Part shown: positions 41,313 through 49,923 of the stretch, piece by piece | Layout of the letters: every line of letters starts with the position of its first letter | How positions within the stretch are numbered: the stretch's first letter is position 1 | Assembly (NCBI GenBank): GCA_900540455.1 | Contig: UQGD01000004.1 | Span: forward strand, 1-64,000 | Origin: an uncultured Faecalibacterium sp. | GTDB lineage: Bacteria > Bacillota > Clostridia > Oscillospirales > Ruminococcaceae | DNA: 64,000 bases | Direction: 5' to 3' | Translations under genes and position numbers: made by a program | Notes under the pieces: generated by a model | Seen by the model: only the letters and a program-made list of their open reading frames with translations | Databases searched by the model: none | What the model was told of the DNA's origin: nothing

Positions 41313-41406
41313 CTATAAGTTTGAATTATGGGGAAAACAATCTCGAAAAGTGGTCTGAACGATGCAAAAGTATAGTTTAGGTTGTTAAAACATGAAAAAT
41401 ACAACC

Positions 41407-41445
41407 AAAAACCACCGCTTTGTGCAAGGCAAGGCGGTGGTTTTT
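41407..41445. terminator. Orphan bidirectional hairpin
   Basis: AAAACCACCGC pairs with GCGGTGGTTTTT around a 16-base loop. It has U-tracts in both directions. No gene ends here: it lies between two divergent promoters. It may end a short untranslated RNA. Confidence 0.45.
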
Positions 41446-41485
41446 GCACAGTGCTGTTCTGGGACGGCATTTTCGCAGTCCCTTC

Positions 41486-41514
41486 TTGACAGCCCACATG
41501 GGATAGGATACACT
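41486..41514 (+). promoter_or_regulatory. Sigma-A promoter of the MATE gene at 41583
   Basis: TTGACA (41486-41491), 17 bases, TACACT (41509-41514). Confidence 0.75.
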
Positions 41515-41582
41515 TATATATCAGATGTAGGAAAAACAAGTTGGCACTCTGTCTTTGCGGTGACAGGGTGGAAGGAGAGCGT

Positions 41583-42950
41583 ATGTCACAAGCAAAACAA
41601 GATATGGGGACCGGCAACGTCCGCAAGCTGATGCTTCAGCTGATGATCCCCGCCGTTGTGGCACAGGTGGTCAACCTGCTGTACAACGTGGTAGACCGTA
41701 TTTATATAGGCCACATCGAGGGCATTGGTGCTGCAGCGTTAACGGGTGTGGGCCTGTTCACTCCCATTTTGATGCTGCTGAATGCTTTTGCTATGCTGGT
41801 GGGTGCAGGCGGTGCACCCCGCACCGCCATTGCAATGGGACAGGACAACCGGGAAGATGCAGAAAAGATCATTGGCAACAGTCTGACCATGCTGCTGATC
41901 TTCTCGGTCATACTGACGGTGGTGTTCTATGCCGGTGCACCGGTGCTGCTGCGGTTGTTCGGTGCCAGCGATGCCACCCTGCCGTATGCGCTGGCATATG
42001 GCCGGATCTACATCCTGGGTTCGGTGTTCGTGCTGATCGTTATGGGCATGAATCCGTTCATCACGACCCAGGGCTTTGCAAAGACCAGCATGCTGACCAC
42101 CGTGATCGGTGCGGTGATCAACATCGTTCTGGACCCCATCCTGATCTTTGGCTTTGGTATGGGCGTGCGGGGCGCAGCCATTGCCACGGTGCTCAGCCAG
42201 ACGGTGGGTGCAGTGTGGATACTGGTGTTCCTGTCCGGCAAAAAGACCAACCTGAAATTGCGTAAAAGCTGCCTGAAGCTGGAAAAGCGGATCATCCTGC
42301 CGGTGATGAGCTTGGGCATCTCCTCGTTTGTGATGCTCTCCACCGAGAGCCTGCTCTCCATCAGCTTCAGCTCTAGCCTGGCTCGTTACGGCGGCGATGT
42401 GGCGGTGGGCGCTATGACGGTCATCACCAGCGTATCCCAGCTGTGCACGCTGCCCATCCAGGGTGTGTGCCAGGGCGGTCAGCCGGTCATCAGCTTCAAC
42501 TTTGGCGCAGGCAAAAAGGACCGGGTGCGCCAGGCGTTCCGCTTCCAGCTTTTGCTGTGCGGCGGTTATACTACGGTGTTCTGGGTGCTGATGATGCTGG
42601 TGCCGGGTGCAGTGGCCGGTATCTTTACCTCGGACGGGGCACTGATCCAGTACACCACCTGGGCTATGCGGATCTATATGGCCGGCATTTTTGCAATGGG
42701 CTTCCAGATCGCCTGCCAGCAGAGCTTTATGGCGTTGGGACAGGCAAAGGTCAGCCTGCTGCTGGCCTGCCTGCGTAAGATCATCCTGCTGATCCCCTTG
42801 ATCTTTATCCTGCCTATGATTCTGGAGGACAAGGTGTTCGGCGTGTTCCTGGCAGAGCCGATCAGCGATATCCTGGCAACGACGGTTACCATGATCACCT
42901 TCTTTACTCGTTTTGATAAGATCCTGGACCATGGCGCAGCGAAGGTCTGA
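41583..42950 (+). CDS. MATE family efflux transporter
   Basis: 455 residues with twelve hydrophobic segments. MATE features are LMIPAVVAQVVNLLYNVVDRIYIGH at the N-terminus and its half-repeat VMSLGISSFVMLSTESLLSISFS from about residue 240, plus QPVISFNFGAGKKDRV. These export cationic drugs or metabolites with Na+ or H+. GGAAGGAG precedes the ATG at 41583. It is the first of three MATE genes in this window, and is monocistronic. Confidence 0.9.
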   Translation: MSQAKQDMGTGNVRKLMLQLMIPAVVAQVVNLLYNVVDRIYIGHIEGIGAAALTGVGLFTPILMLLNAFAMLVGAGGAPRTAIAMGQDNREDAEKIIGNSLTMLLIFSVILTVVFYAGAPVLLRLFGASDATLPYALAYGRIYILGSVFVLIVMGMNPFITTQGFAKTSMLTTVIGAVINIVLDPILIFGFGMGVRGAAIATVLSQTVGAVWILVFLSGKKTNLKLRKSCLKLEKRIILPVMSLGISSFVMLSTESLLSISFSSSLARYGGDVAVGAMTVITSVSQLCTLPIQGVCQGGQPVISFNFGAGKKDRVRQAFRFQLLLCGGYTTVFWVLMMLVPGAVAGIFTSDGALIQYTTWAMRIYMAGIFAMGFQIACQQSFMALGQAKVSLLLACLRKIILLIPLIFILPMILEDKVFGVFLAEPISDILATTVTMITFFTRFDKILDHGAAKV

Positions 42951-42985
42951 GAACAATACATTCCGTCCTTTTCCGGGACGATAAC

Positions 42986-43019
42986 AAAAGGCACCCTGCC
43001 GGTCGGCAGGGTGCCTTTT
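42986..43019. terminator. Bidirectional terminator between MATE and DUF1846 genes
   Basis: AAAAGGCACCCTGCC (42986-43000) pairs with GGCAGGGTGCCTTTT (43005-43019). It serves the two converging genes. Confidence 0.9.
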
Positions 43020-43032
43020 GTTATGCTATGGA

Positions 43033-44526
43033 TCACTTTTTGTGGTATTTGCGGTCCTCTTCCTCATAAACCGGGTCACAGGTCAGGTACATCCCCAGCT
43101 TTTTCAGCGTGTCCATGTCCACGCTGGACAGGATAACGGTGGAATGTACGTCGCAGCCTTTCAGCTTCGGGATCTGGTGCAGGGCCGAGGCAGCGGTTTC
43201 GTTTTCTGCTGCGGAGCCGGACAGAGCGATCAGGATCTCGTCGGTGTGCAGACGGGGGTTTTTGCTTCCAAAGTAGTCGGTTTTCAGGGTCTGGATGGGA
43301 GCAATAGAGTTCGCACTGACCAGGTCGGTCTCCTGGTCGATGCCTGCCAGCCGCTTCAGCGCATTCAGCAGGGCAGAAGAGGCAGCGCCCAGCAAAGGCC
43401 CGGTCTTACCGGTGACCACCGTGCCGTCCGGCAGCTGGATAGCTGCCGCAGGCAGACCGCCGGTCTGGGCGGACATAGCGTGTGCTTTTTTCTCCACGTC
43501 CCGGGCGCCTACCGCCAGACCAGCTTGGTTCAACAGCAGTTCCAGCTTGAACAGCTCATTCTGGGCAGCGGGGTCGCCAGCTTTTTGGTCGCACAGGCAC
43601 TTGAAATACCGGCGCAGGATCTCGTTGCGGGAAGCCTCGCGGCAGATCTCATCGTCAACGATGCAGTTGCCCGCCATGTTCACGCCCATATCGGTGGGGG
43701 AGCGGTAGGGGCTCTTGCCTGCGATCAGCTCGAACATGGCGTTTACCACCGGGAACACCTCGATATCCCGGTTGTAGTTTACGGTCGTCTGGCCGTAAGC
43801 TTCCAGGTGGAACGGGTCGATCATGTTCACGTCGTTCAGGTCGGCGGTAGCGGCCTCATAGGCCAGGTTTACCGGGTGCTTCAAGGGCAGATTCCAGATG
43901 GGGAAGGTCTCAAACTTTGCATAACCGGCCTTGATGCCGCGCTTGTACTCGTGGAACAGCTGGGACAGACAGACGGCCATTTTGCCGCTGCCGGGGCCAG
44001 GGGCTGTGATGACCACCAGGGGACGCTGGGTCTCAATGTACTCGTTGCGGCCATAGCCCTCATCGCTGACGATGCGGGGCACGTCGTTGGGGTAGCCGGG
44101 GATGATATAATGGCGGAAGGTGCGGATGCCCAGACCGTTCAGCTTTTGCTCAAAGGCGGCAACCTCCGGCTGGGGAGTATATTTGGTGATGCAGACGCTG
44201 CCAACATACAGTCCTTCCTCCTGGAAGGCGTCGATCAGACGCAGCACATCCAGATCGTAGGTAATGCCGTAGTCGCCCCGGACTTTGCTGCTGATGATAT
44301 CTTCGGCGCTGATCACGATGACCACTTCGGCCTGGTCCTTGAGCTGCAGCAGCATCTGCAGCTTGGAGTCCGGCTCAAAACCGGGCAGCACACGGGAGGC
44401 GTGATAGTCGTCAAACAGCTTGCCGCCAAATTCCAGATAGAGTTTGTTGTCAAACTGGGCGATGCGCTCGCGGATATGCTCCGACTGCATGACCAGGTAC
44501 TTTTGGTTATCAAAGCCGATCTTCAT
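43033..44526 (-). CDS. DUF1846 family protein
   Basis: 497 residues, the usual length for DUF1846. It begins MKIGFDNQKYLVMQSEHIRERI and includes GKLFDDYHASRVLPGF, TAPGPGSGKMAVCLSQLYHE-like (here LFHEYKRG) and FPIWNLPLKHPVNLAYEAATADL. The PGPGSGKMA segment is P-loop-like, so nucleotide binding is plausible, but the family has no agreed function. The ATG at 44524-44526 is the family start, with AGAGGATGG upstream. Confidence 0.85.
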   Translation of the reverse strand: MKIGFDNQKYLVMQSEHIRERIAQFDNKLYLEFGGKLFDDYHASRVLPGFEPDSKLQMLLQLKDQAEVVIVISAEDIISSKVRGDYGITYDLDVLRLIDAFQEEGLYVGSVCITKYTPQPEVAAFEQKLNGLGIRTFRHYIIPGYPNDVPRIVSDEGYGRNEYIETQRPLVVITAPGPGSGKMAVCLSQLFHEYKRGIKAGYAKFETFPIWNLPLKHPVNLAYEAATADLNDVNMIDPFHLEAYGQTTVNYNRDIEVFPVVNAMFELIAGKSPYRSPTDMGVNMAGNCIVDDEICREASRNEILRRYFKCLCDQKAGDPAAQNELFKLELLLNQAGLAVGARDVEKKAHAMSAQTGGLPAAAIQLPDGTVVTGKTGPLLGAASSALLNALKRLAGIDQETDLVSANSIAPIQTLKTDYFGSKNPRLHTDEILIALSGSAAENETAASALHQIPKLKGCDVHSTVILSSVDMDTLKKLGMYLTCDPVYEEEDRKYHKK

Positions 44527-44757
44527 AAGATACCATCCTCTCCCAATACAATCTCTATACGGTAGCAGGGCGGTGGACCCTGCATTTTTAATACAGAGGA
44601 CAGTATACCACACCAGGACCGGCAGTGCAATCGCCAGAGGGGAAATTTGCAGACCGGACGGGAACCGCGCTGCTTTTTGGGCAAGGAATGTCAAGCGGCG
44701 GGTTGCATCCGGCTGGCAGCCGTGGTATCCTTGTGGAAAAGAAAGGGGAATGAAGAG

Positions 44758-45585
44758 ATGGAGATGAACTGGATAACACAGCCGATCCAGATAGAGGATG
44801 ATTTTGACCTGGATAAGATCCTGGACAGCGGCCAGTGTTTTCGTCCCTGCCGGGTGCAGAGCGGGGAGTACCGGTTCATTACCGGCAGCCAGCTTTTGTA
44901 CCTGCGCCCTCTGGGTGAGGGAGAGTATCAGGCAAAGTGCGCTCCCGGCGAGTGGGAAAGGACCTGGCGGCCATATTTTGATCTGGAGCGCAGCTATGGC
45001 TCTTTGCGCCGGCGCTGGGCAGGACAGGCGGGGTTTGCGCAGCAGGCGCTGGACTATGGACAGGGCATCCGGGTGCTGCAGCAGGACCCCTGGGAGATGC
45101 TGATCACCTTTATTTTGTCGCAGCGTAAAAGCATACCGGCCATTCGTACCGGGGTGGAGCTGCTGGCAGAGCGTTTCGGGCAGGTGGTGGATACAGGTAC
45201 AGAGCGTGTGTCGCTGTTTCCGTCCCCGGCACAGCTGGCAGCGGCGGCAGAATCCGATCTGCGGGACTGCGGCCTGGGGTATCGTACCCGGTATATCCAG
45301 CACGCAGCCCAGGCCGTGGCCAGCGGTGCGCTGGACCTGAAGTCGTTGGCTCTGCTGCCGGACGAAACGCTGCTGGCAAAACTGATGGAAATGGATGGCG
45401 TAGGAAAAAAGGTGGCCAACTGCGTGGCGCTGTTTGGCTACGGACGCACAGCGCTGGCGCCCATCGATGTTTGGATCGCCCGGCTGATCCAGGAGGATTT
45501 TGACGGGCAGGACCCTTTCCCCCAGTATGGAGCAGAGGCGGGGATCTTGCAGCAGTATTTCTTCTATTATAAAAGGAATGGCTGA
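44758..45585 (+). CDS. ogg: 8-oxoguanine DNA glycosylase / AP lyase (OGG1 type)
   Basis: 275 residues. The N-terminal OGG domain (FDLDKILDSGQCFRPCRV) is followed by a helix-hairpin-helix glycosylase domain: LITFILSQRKSIPAIR, LMEMDGVGKKVANCVALFGY with the catalytic Lys, and ALAPIDVWIARL with the catalytic Asp. It removes oxidised guanine opposite C. AAAGGGG lies nine bases before the ATG. It is convergent with the Prok-RING gene over a long shared terminator. Confidence 0.85.
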   Translation: MEMNWITQPIQIEDDFDLDKILDSGQCFRPCRVQSGEYRFITGSQLLYLRPLGEGEYQAKCAPGEWERTWRPYFDLERSYGSLRRRWAGQAGFAQQALDYGQGIRVLQQDPWEMLITFILSQRKSIPAIRTGVELLAERFGQVVDTGTERVSLFPSPAQLAAAAESDLRDCGLGYRTRYIQHAAQAVASGALDLKSLALLPDETLLAKLMEMDGVGKKVANCVALFGYGRTALAPIDVWIARLIQEDFDGQDPFPQYGAEAGILQQYFFYYKRNG

Positions 45586-45630
45586 GCCAGGTCCAAACGG
45601 ACGGAACATCCAACGGCGTACATAGAAAAT

Positions 45631-45690
45631 AAACGCGGGTCTTTGACCAGTGCCGGAAGGCGGCATTGCAGTCAAAGACCCGCGTTTTGT
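45631..45690. terminator. Bidirectional terminator between ogg and the Prok-RING gene
   Basis: AAACGCGGGTCTTTGAC (45631-45647) pairs with its complement at 45671-45687; an inner TGCCG/CGGCA pair closes the loop. Both ends carry A/T tracts. Confidence 0.85.
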
Positions 45691-45731
45691 ATATTTGCAG
45701 GGAAATAAAGGGGAAGGGCCGTGTGAAAGGA

Positions 45732-46715
45732 TCAGCCGTACAGCAGGCGAACCACAGCATCCAGGTTGGGACCCATCAGCAGCACCACTGCGCTGCTGGC
45801 AACCGAAAGCAGTACAAAGCCGCCCAATACAGCCAGCCAGCTGGTGCCGCCCTGAGCGGCCAGCACAGCCCGGCGCTGGTCCGGGTCCGGGAACTCCTGC
45901 CGGATACGGCGGATGCGGGCAGCGGCGCTCTTGCGGTAAAGCCACTTGCCAAAGATGCCCCGCACAGCCATCAGCACAAAGCCCAGCACAGAGGACAGCC
46001 GGGCCAGCATCAGCAGTGCGCCGGCGCTCAAACCCGGGGCCAATGCGCTTTCCGAGATCTGCATCAGTTCCAGTACAGTGGGGGCAGCCAGCAGCATTTC
46101 CGCCGCCAAAAAGAAGAAGGCGGGCTTCCAGGCTTTGCGGTAGAAGAAGTAGAACGGTCCGAACAGCAGTGCCGAAAAACTCATGGAGATCTTACTCTTC
46201 TGCAGCTGCATCCGGCAGTAGTCGGCCAGGTAGGCCGGGCCGGCAGGTCCGATATAATCCAGCCAGTCATTGCAGGGGATGCCGTCCATCTGATCTTCCG
46301 GGCCAAAGGCGGCCTTCCAGCTTTGGCGCAGGGGGTCGGCTGCAGGGCCTGCCTGCTCAAACTGCTGGTACAAACGGTCGTAGTCAAAGGCACCGTCCCT
46401 CTCACTTTCCGCAGCAGCGCGGTCGTTGGGCTCGGCAGTGGCTTCCGGCGGGAGCTGGGCGCCGCAGCAGCGGCAGTGGGTCTCTGCCCGCAGGGTGCGC
46501 TCTCCGCAGGCGGGGCAGGTGCGCAGCTCCGAGTCTTGATAAGGGAACTTCCACTCATACCCTGCGGTATGGGCGGCACTGTGGACACAGCGGCCCAGCT
46601 TTTCGTAACAGGTGCGGTGATAAGGGGCGCCGCAGTCCGGGCAGACCACGATATCATCTCTCAGCGTCAGCGGGGCGCCGCAGCCCTCACAAGGACAGCC
46701 ATAATATTTCGGCAT
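45732..46715 (-). CDS. Prok-RING finger membrane protein
   Basis: 327 residues. Residues 5-45 hold a C4-type zinc finger (CPCEGCGAPLTLRDDIVVCPDCGAPYHRTCYEKLGRC) of the bacterial RING type. A second zinc ribbon follows at about 66-85 (CPACGERTLRAETHCRCCG). The C-terminal half has about five membrane segments, with FSALLFGPFYFFYRKAW typical of DUF2628. Related to eukaryote-like RING folds, it may recruit proteins to the membrane, but no function is known. GGAGG precedes the ATG. Confidence 0.8.
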   Translation of the reverse strand: MPKYYGCPCEGCGAPLTLRDDIVVCPDCGAPYHRTCYEKLGRCVHSAAHTAGYEWKFPYQDSELRTCPACGERTLRAETHCRCCGAQLPPEATAEPNDRAAAESERDGAFDYDRLYQQFEQAGPAADPLRQSWKAAFGPEDQMDGIPCNDWLDYIGPAGPAYLADYCRMQLQKSKISMSFSALLFGPFYFFYRKAWKPAFFFLAAEMLLAAPTVLELMQISESALAPGLSAGALLMLARLSSVLGFVLMAVRGIFGKWLYRKSAAARIRRIRQEFPDPDQRRAVLAAQGGTSWLAVLGGFVLLSVASSAVVLLMGPNLDAVVRLLYG

Positions 46716-46822
46716 ATAGGAAAACCTCCGGGTTTTTAAAACTTATAGCTATTATACTCTCTGCACAAGGAAAAGAAAAGGTGAAAATCTTCAAAATTCC
46801 AGCGTGGCAGCTATTTTTCCTC

Positions 46823-46851
46823 TTTACTTTACCACAGATTGTCGGTATACT
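46823..46851 (+). promoter_or_regulatory. Probable promoter of prfB
   Basis: TTTACT (46823-46828), 17 bases, TATACT (46846-46851). The leader to the ATG at 47020 is about 165 bases; an AGCGCTG/CAGCGCT pair occurs in it but no known RNA element is recognised. Confidence 0.5.
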
Positions 46852-47019
46852 AGTGAAGTATCTGTGTATAAAGTATAAATTGTTGTCTGGTGCTGCTGCA
46901 GTGCCGGGCAAAGAATAAAGACAGCGCTGAAAAGCTCTGCTTTTATCTCAGGGGCAGTACAGCGCTTGGACTTGTGCGGCCACCGTGCCGCAGACTGATG
47001 GAGAGAAAGGAAGCCGCAG

Positions 47020-48141
47020 ATGATTACGACCGACGAGTTGAAGGTTCAGCTGGCCGAATACAACCACGCCGTGAAGGACCTGGAAGAAGCCCTGGCCATT
47101 GAGGCCAGCCGCAAGCGTGTGCAGGAGCTGGAGCATACCATGTCCCGCCCTGGCTTTTATGATGATGCCGAGCTGAGCAAAAAAGTGTTTGATGAGGTGG
47201 GCGACCTCAAGGGCAAACTGGGCCGCTTTGAAAAGCTGCAGGGCCTGTACGATGATGCCGAGACCATGCTGGTGATGCTGGATGAGGAATATGACCCGGA
47301 GATGGTCCCCGAAGCCGAGGAGGCTGTGGACGCTGTGGGCAAGGCAGTGGACGAGCTGCAGCTGATGACCATGCTGAACGGTGAGTACGACCACAGCAAC
47401 GCCATCCTCACCTTCCATGCCGGTACCGGCGGCACCGAGGCACAGGACTGGGCAGAAATGCTGTACCGTATGTACAACAAGTGGGCACAGGCACACGGCA
47501 TGACGGTGGAAGTGCTGGATTACCAGGATGGTGACGAAGCCGGCATGAAGAGCGCTTCCATGATGGTGAAGGGCGCCAACGCCTACGGCCTGCTCAAGAG
47601 CGAGAATGGCGTGCACCGCCTGGTGCGCGTGTCGCCTTTTGACGCCAATGCCCGCCGCCAGACCAGCTTTGCCTCTTTGGAGGTCATGCCGGAGCTGGAC
47701 AACACCATTCAGGTGGACATCCGCCCGGAAGATATCGAGATGCAGGTGTTCCGCTCCTCTGGTGCCGGCGGCCAGCACATCAACAAGACCTCTTCTGCAG
47801 TGCGTTTGATCCACAAGCCCACCGGCATCGTGGTCAGCTGCCAGACGCAGCGCAGCCAGTTCCAGAACCGTGACTATGCGATGGAGATGCTGAAAGCGAA
47901 GCTGTACCAGATCGCAAAGCAGCAGCACATGGACAAGATCGATGACATCAAGGGCGTTCAGAACGAGATCGCCTGGGGCCACCAGATCCGCAGCTATGTG
48001 TTCATGCCCTATACCATGGTCAAGGACCACCGTACCAACTATGAGACCGGCAACGTGGATGCCGTGATGGACGGCGAGCTGGATGGTTTCATCTTTGCAT
48101 ACCTCAAGGCCGCCAGCCGCGGCGAGCTGCAGGATACCTGA
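47020..48141 (+). CDS. prfB: Peptide chain release factor 2
   Basis: 373 residues. RF2 recognises UGA and UAA stop codons. The GGQ loop is in SSGAGGQHINKTSSAVRLIH, and the anticodon-like SPF motif is in VRVSPFDANARRQTSF. The usual programmed +1 frameshift near codon 25 is absent: the N-terminal helix (LAEYNHAVKDLEEALAIEASRKRVQELE) runs through in one frame, without an internal UGA. GAGAAAGGAAG precedes the ATG. Confidence 0.93.
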   Translation: MITTDELKVQLAEYNHAVKDLEEALAIEASRKRVQELEHTMSRPGFYDDAELSKKVFDEVGDLKGKLGRFEKLQGLYDDAETMLVMLDEEYDPEMVPEAEEAVDAVGKAVDELQLMTMLNGEYDHSNAILTFHAGTGGTEAQDWAEMLYRMYNKWAQAHGMTVEVLDYQDGDEAGMKSASMMVKGANAYGLLKSENGVHRLVRVSPFDANARRQTSFASLEVMPELDNTIQVDIRPEDIEMQVFRSSGAGGQHINKTSSAVRLIHKPTGIVVSCQTQRSQFQNRDYAMEMLKAKLYQIAKQQHMDKIDDIKGVQNEIAWGHQIRSYVFMPYTMVKDHRTNYETGNVDAVMDGELDGFIFAYLKAASRGELQDT

Positions 48142-48165
48142 TCCCAGCGTTAAAAGAAAAAGAAA

Positions 48166-48202
48166 AGCGCCTGCGCACTTTGAAAAAGAGTGCGCAGGCG
48201 CT
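48166..48202. terminator. Bidirectional terminator between prfB and the DUF1836 gene
   Basis: AGCGCCTGCGCACT (48166-48179) pairs with AGTGCGCAGGCGCT (48189-48202), followed by TTTTTG on the plus strand and a U-rich tract on the minus strand. Confidence 0.92.
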
Positions 48203-48213
48203 TTTTGTATGAT

Positions 48214-48762
48214 TCAGGCTAGGTCTTGCAGGATATCCGGCCAAAGGGAATGGTCCTGCTGCAATGCTTCAAAGCTGCAGTCCAGGTACAGCTTGTTGGC
48301 CGCCGCCAGAATGGTGCTGCGCAGCAGCAGCCGCTCGTCCGGCGCATCCGGCGGCAGGGCGGGCATACCGCGGCGCAGTCCAAATACACAGGGCAGGCAG
48401 GCTTCCAGCTCATCGCAGAATAGGTCGTAAACCACCTGGATCGGGTAGCTGGCCCGCTGCATCTCCAGCAGCATCCGGATATTTTCCATGGACAGTACTG
48501 TTTTTGCCAGGGCAATGCAGGTCAGGCAGGCTAGCTGCTCCCGGGTGTATTTTTTCTTGACCGGGTGATTTACCAGCCCCTGTTTGACATAATTGGATAC
48601 CATGGAAGGGGTCAAAACGACACCGGGAAAACACCGGTACTGCCCATTTACATACTGGACCGCCTGGTCCAGATACAGCCCCACAGAGGGGATGTCGTTG
48701 TACCGGGGCAGGGCAAACCCGGCGGCACAAGCCGCGATGCGGCGTTTCGTCTGTTGTTTCAT
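48214..48762 (-). CDS. DUF1836 family HTH-type regulator
   Basis: 182 residues. After a basic N-terminus it has a MerR-like helix-turn-helix (LTPSMVSNYVKQGLVNHPVKKKYTREQLACLTCIALAKTVLSMENIRMLLEM), which is the DUF1836 pattern. The target is unknown. The ATG is at 48760-48762. An ATG six codons earlier lies inside the -10 box and cannot be used. No ribosome site precedes the start, because the promoter places transcription start at the ATG itself (see findings). Confidence 0.8.
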   Translation of the reverse strand: MKQQTKRRIAACAAGFALPRYNDIPSVGLYLDQAVQYVNGQYRCFPGVVLTPSMVSNYVKQGLVNHPVKKKYTREQLACLTCIALAKTVLSMENIRMLLEMQRASYPIQVVYDLFCDELEACLPCVFGLRRGMPALPPDAPDERLLLRSTILAAANKLYLDCSFEALQQDHSLWPDILQDLA

Positions 48763-48768
48763 GGGGCA

Positions 48769-48797
48769 AGTATACCGCATTTTGGCAGGAAGGTCAA
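48769..48797 (-). promoter_or_regulatory. Promoter of the DUF1836 gene, predicted leaderless start
   Basis: On the minus strand, TTGACC (48792-48797), 17 bases, TATACT (48769-48774). Only six bases separate the -10 from the ATG, so the first transcribed base should be at or next to the A of the start codon. Confidence 0.75.
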
Positions 48798-48836
48798 CAG
48801 GAAATTAAAAGCTTGTAAAGGATTTTTGAAAATGGG

Positions 48837-48865
48837 TTGACAGGTTTTTGAAAAACTGATAGGAT
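48837..48865 (+). promoter_or_regulatory. Sigma-A promoter of the DegV gene
   Basis: TTGACA (48837-48842), 17 bases, TAGGAT (48860-48865), 60 bases before the DegV start. Confidence 0.75.
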
Positions 48866-48924
48866 AAAAGGGAGATAAGCCCCGGCCTCGTGCCGGACAC
48901 CATAGAATTGGAGTGCATAGGAAT

Positions 48925-49773
48925 ATGAAAAGCAAGATCGTTGTGGATTCTGCCGCAAATCTGTACCAGATGGAGGGCATTGACTTTGCCTGCGCCCCCA
49001 TCAAGGTCGTGACCGAGGAGCAGGAGTACCCGGACGATGGACGGTTGGATGCAGTGCAGGTAGCAGAGACTCTGCGCAGCTACAAGGGCCGCTCCAGCAC
49101 CTCCTGCCCCAATGTGGGGGACTGGCTGGCAGCCTATCAGGGGGCAGACCAGGTGTTTGCGATCACTATTACGGGTACCTTGTCCGGCAGCTACAACGCT
49201 GCTCTGCTGGCCGCACAGGATTATCAGCAGGAGAATCCGGAGGCCAAGGTCTATGTGCTGGACAGCCTCTCGGCCGGGCCGGAGCTTCAGCTGCTGGCCG
49301 AGCGCCTGCGTGCGCTGTTTGATGCGGGCACTCCCTTTGAGGAGATCTGCGTGCAGATGGAGGAGTATAAGCAGCATACCCATCTGCTGTTCTCGCTGGA
49401 GTCTTTGAACAACCTGGCACGCAATGGCCGGGTCAGCCCGGCGGTGGCTGCGGTGGCCCGTATGCTGGGTATCCGTGTGGTGGGCACGGCCAGCCTTTCC
49501 GGTGAGCTGGAAGTTCTGGTCAAGACCCGCGGCGAGCATGGCGCACTGGAGCGCATCGTGCTGGAGATGAAGTCCCGCGGCTTTGTTGACGGGCCGGTGC
49601 GTATCCTGCACTGCTCCAATCCTGCGGCCGCTACCCGGCTGAAAAATATGATCACCACTGTGTTTGAGGGCGCAGAGGTGCAGATCATGCCCTGCGGCGT
49701 GCTTTGCAGCTACTACGCAGAACTGGGTGGATTGATGATCGGTTTTGAGGATGGCACTGCCCCTGCTCTGTAA
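48925..49773 (+). CDS. DegV family fatty-acid-binding protein
   Basis: 282 residues, normal length. Family features: KIVVDSAANL at the start, SSTSCPNVGDWL (the DegV Thr/Ser loop), ITITGTLSGSYNAALLA, VYVLDSLSAGPELQLL and LARNGRVSPAVAAVARMLGI. DegV/FakB proteins carry a fatty acid and present it to the kinase FakA; no FakA gene is nearby. The ATG at 48925 has GGAG and AGG just upstream. Confidence 0.88.
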   Translation: MKSKIVVDSAANLYQMEGIDFACAPIKVVTEEQEYPDDGRLDAVQVAETLRSYKGRSSTSCPNVGDWLAAYQGADQVFAITITGTLSGSYNAALLAAQDYQQENPEAKVYVLDSLSAGPELQLLAERLRALFDAGTPFEEICVQMEEYKQHTHLLFSLESLNNLARNGRVSPAVAAVARMLGIRVVGTASLSGELEVLVKTRGEHGALERIVLEMKSRGFVDGPVRILHCSNPAAATRLKNMITTVFEGAEVQIMPCGVLCSYYAELGGLMIGFEDGTAPAL

Positions 49774-49793
49774 TCGTCCCCCATGTTTTAACC

Positions 49794-49831
49794 ACAGCCC
49801 GGATGCATTTTATCGCATCCGGGCTGTTTTG
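49794..49831 (+). terminator. Terminator after the DegV gene
   Basis: ACAGCCCGGATGC (49794-49806) pairs with GCATCCGGGCTGT (49815-49827), then TTTG. Confidence 0.9.
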
Positions 49832-49923
49832 TTGCTTGTCAAAATCTTTTGGCGGCGGTATACTCAAAGCCAAAGCAGGGCAAAACGCAACAGGCGGATT
49901 TGCAAGGGAGAGGGGGATTTTCT

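Noticed and set aside
43018..44565. Long plus-strand frame opposite DUF1846
   Set aside because: It starts inside the terminator and is antisense to a protein with the full DUF1846 pattern.
44527..45945. Upstream extension of the DUF1846 frame
   Set aside because: The frame is open for 470 more codons but it overlaps the OGG gene antisense and the shared terminator; the family start and ribosome site are at 44526.
46860..47019. Structured leader or ribosomal-type RNA element before prfB
   Set aside because: An AGCGCTG/CAGCGCT pair is present but no known RNA family core was found.
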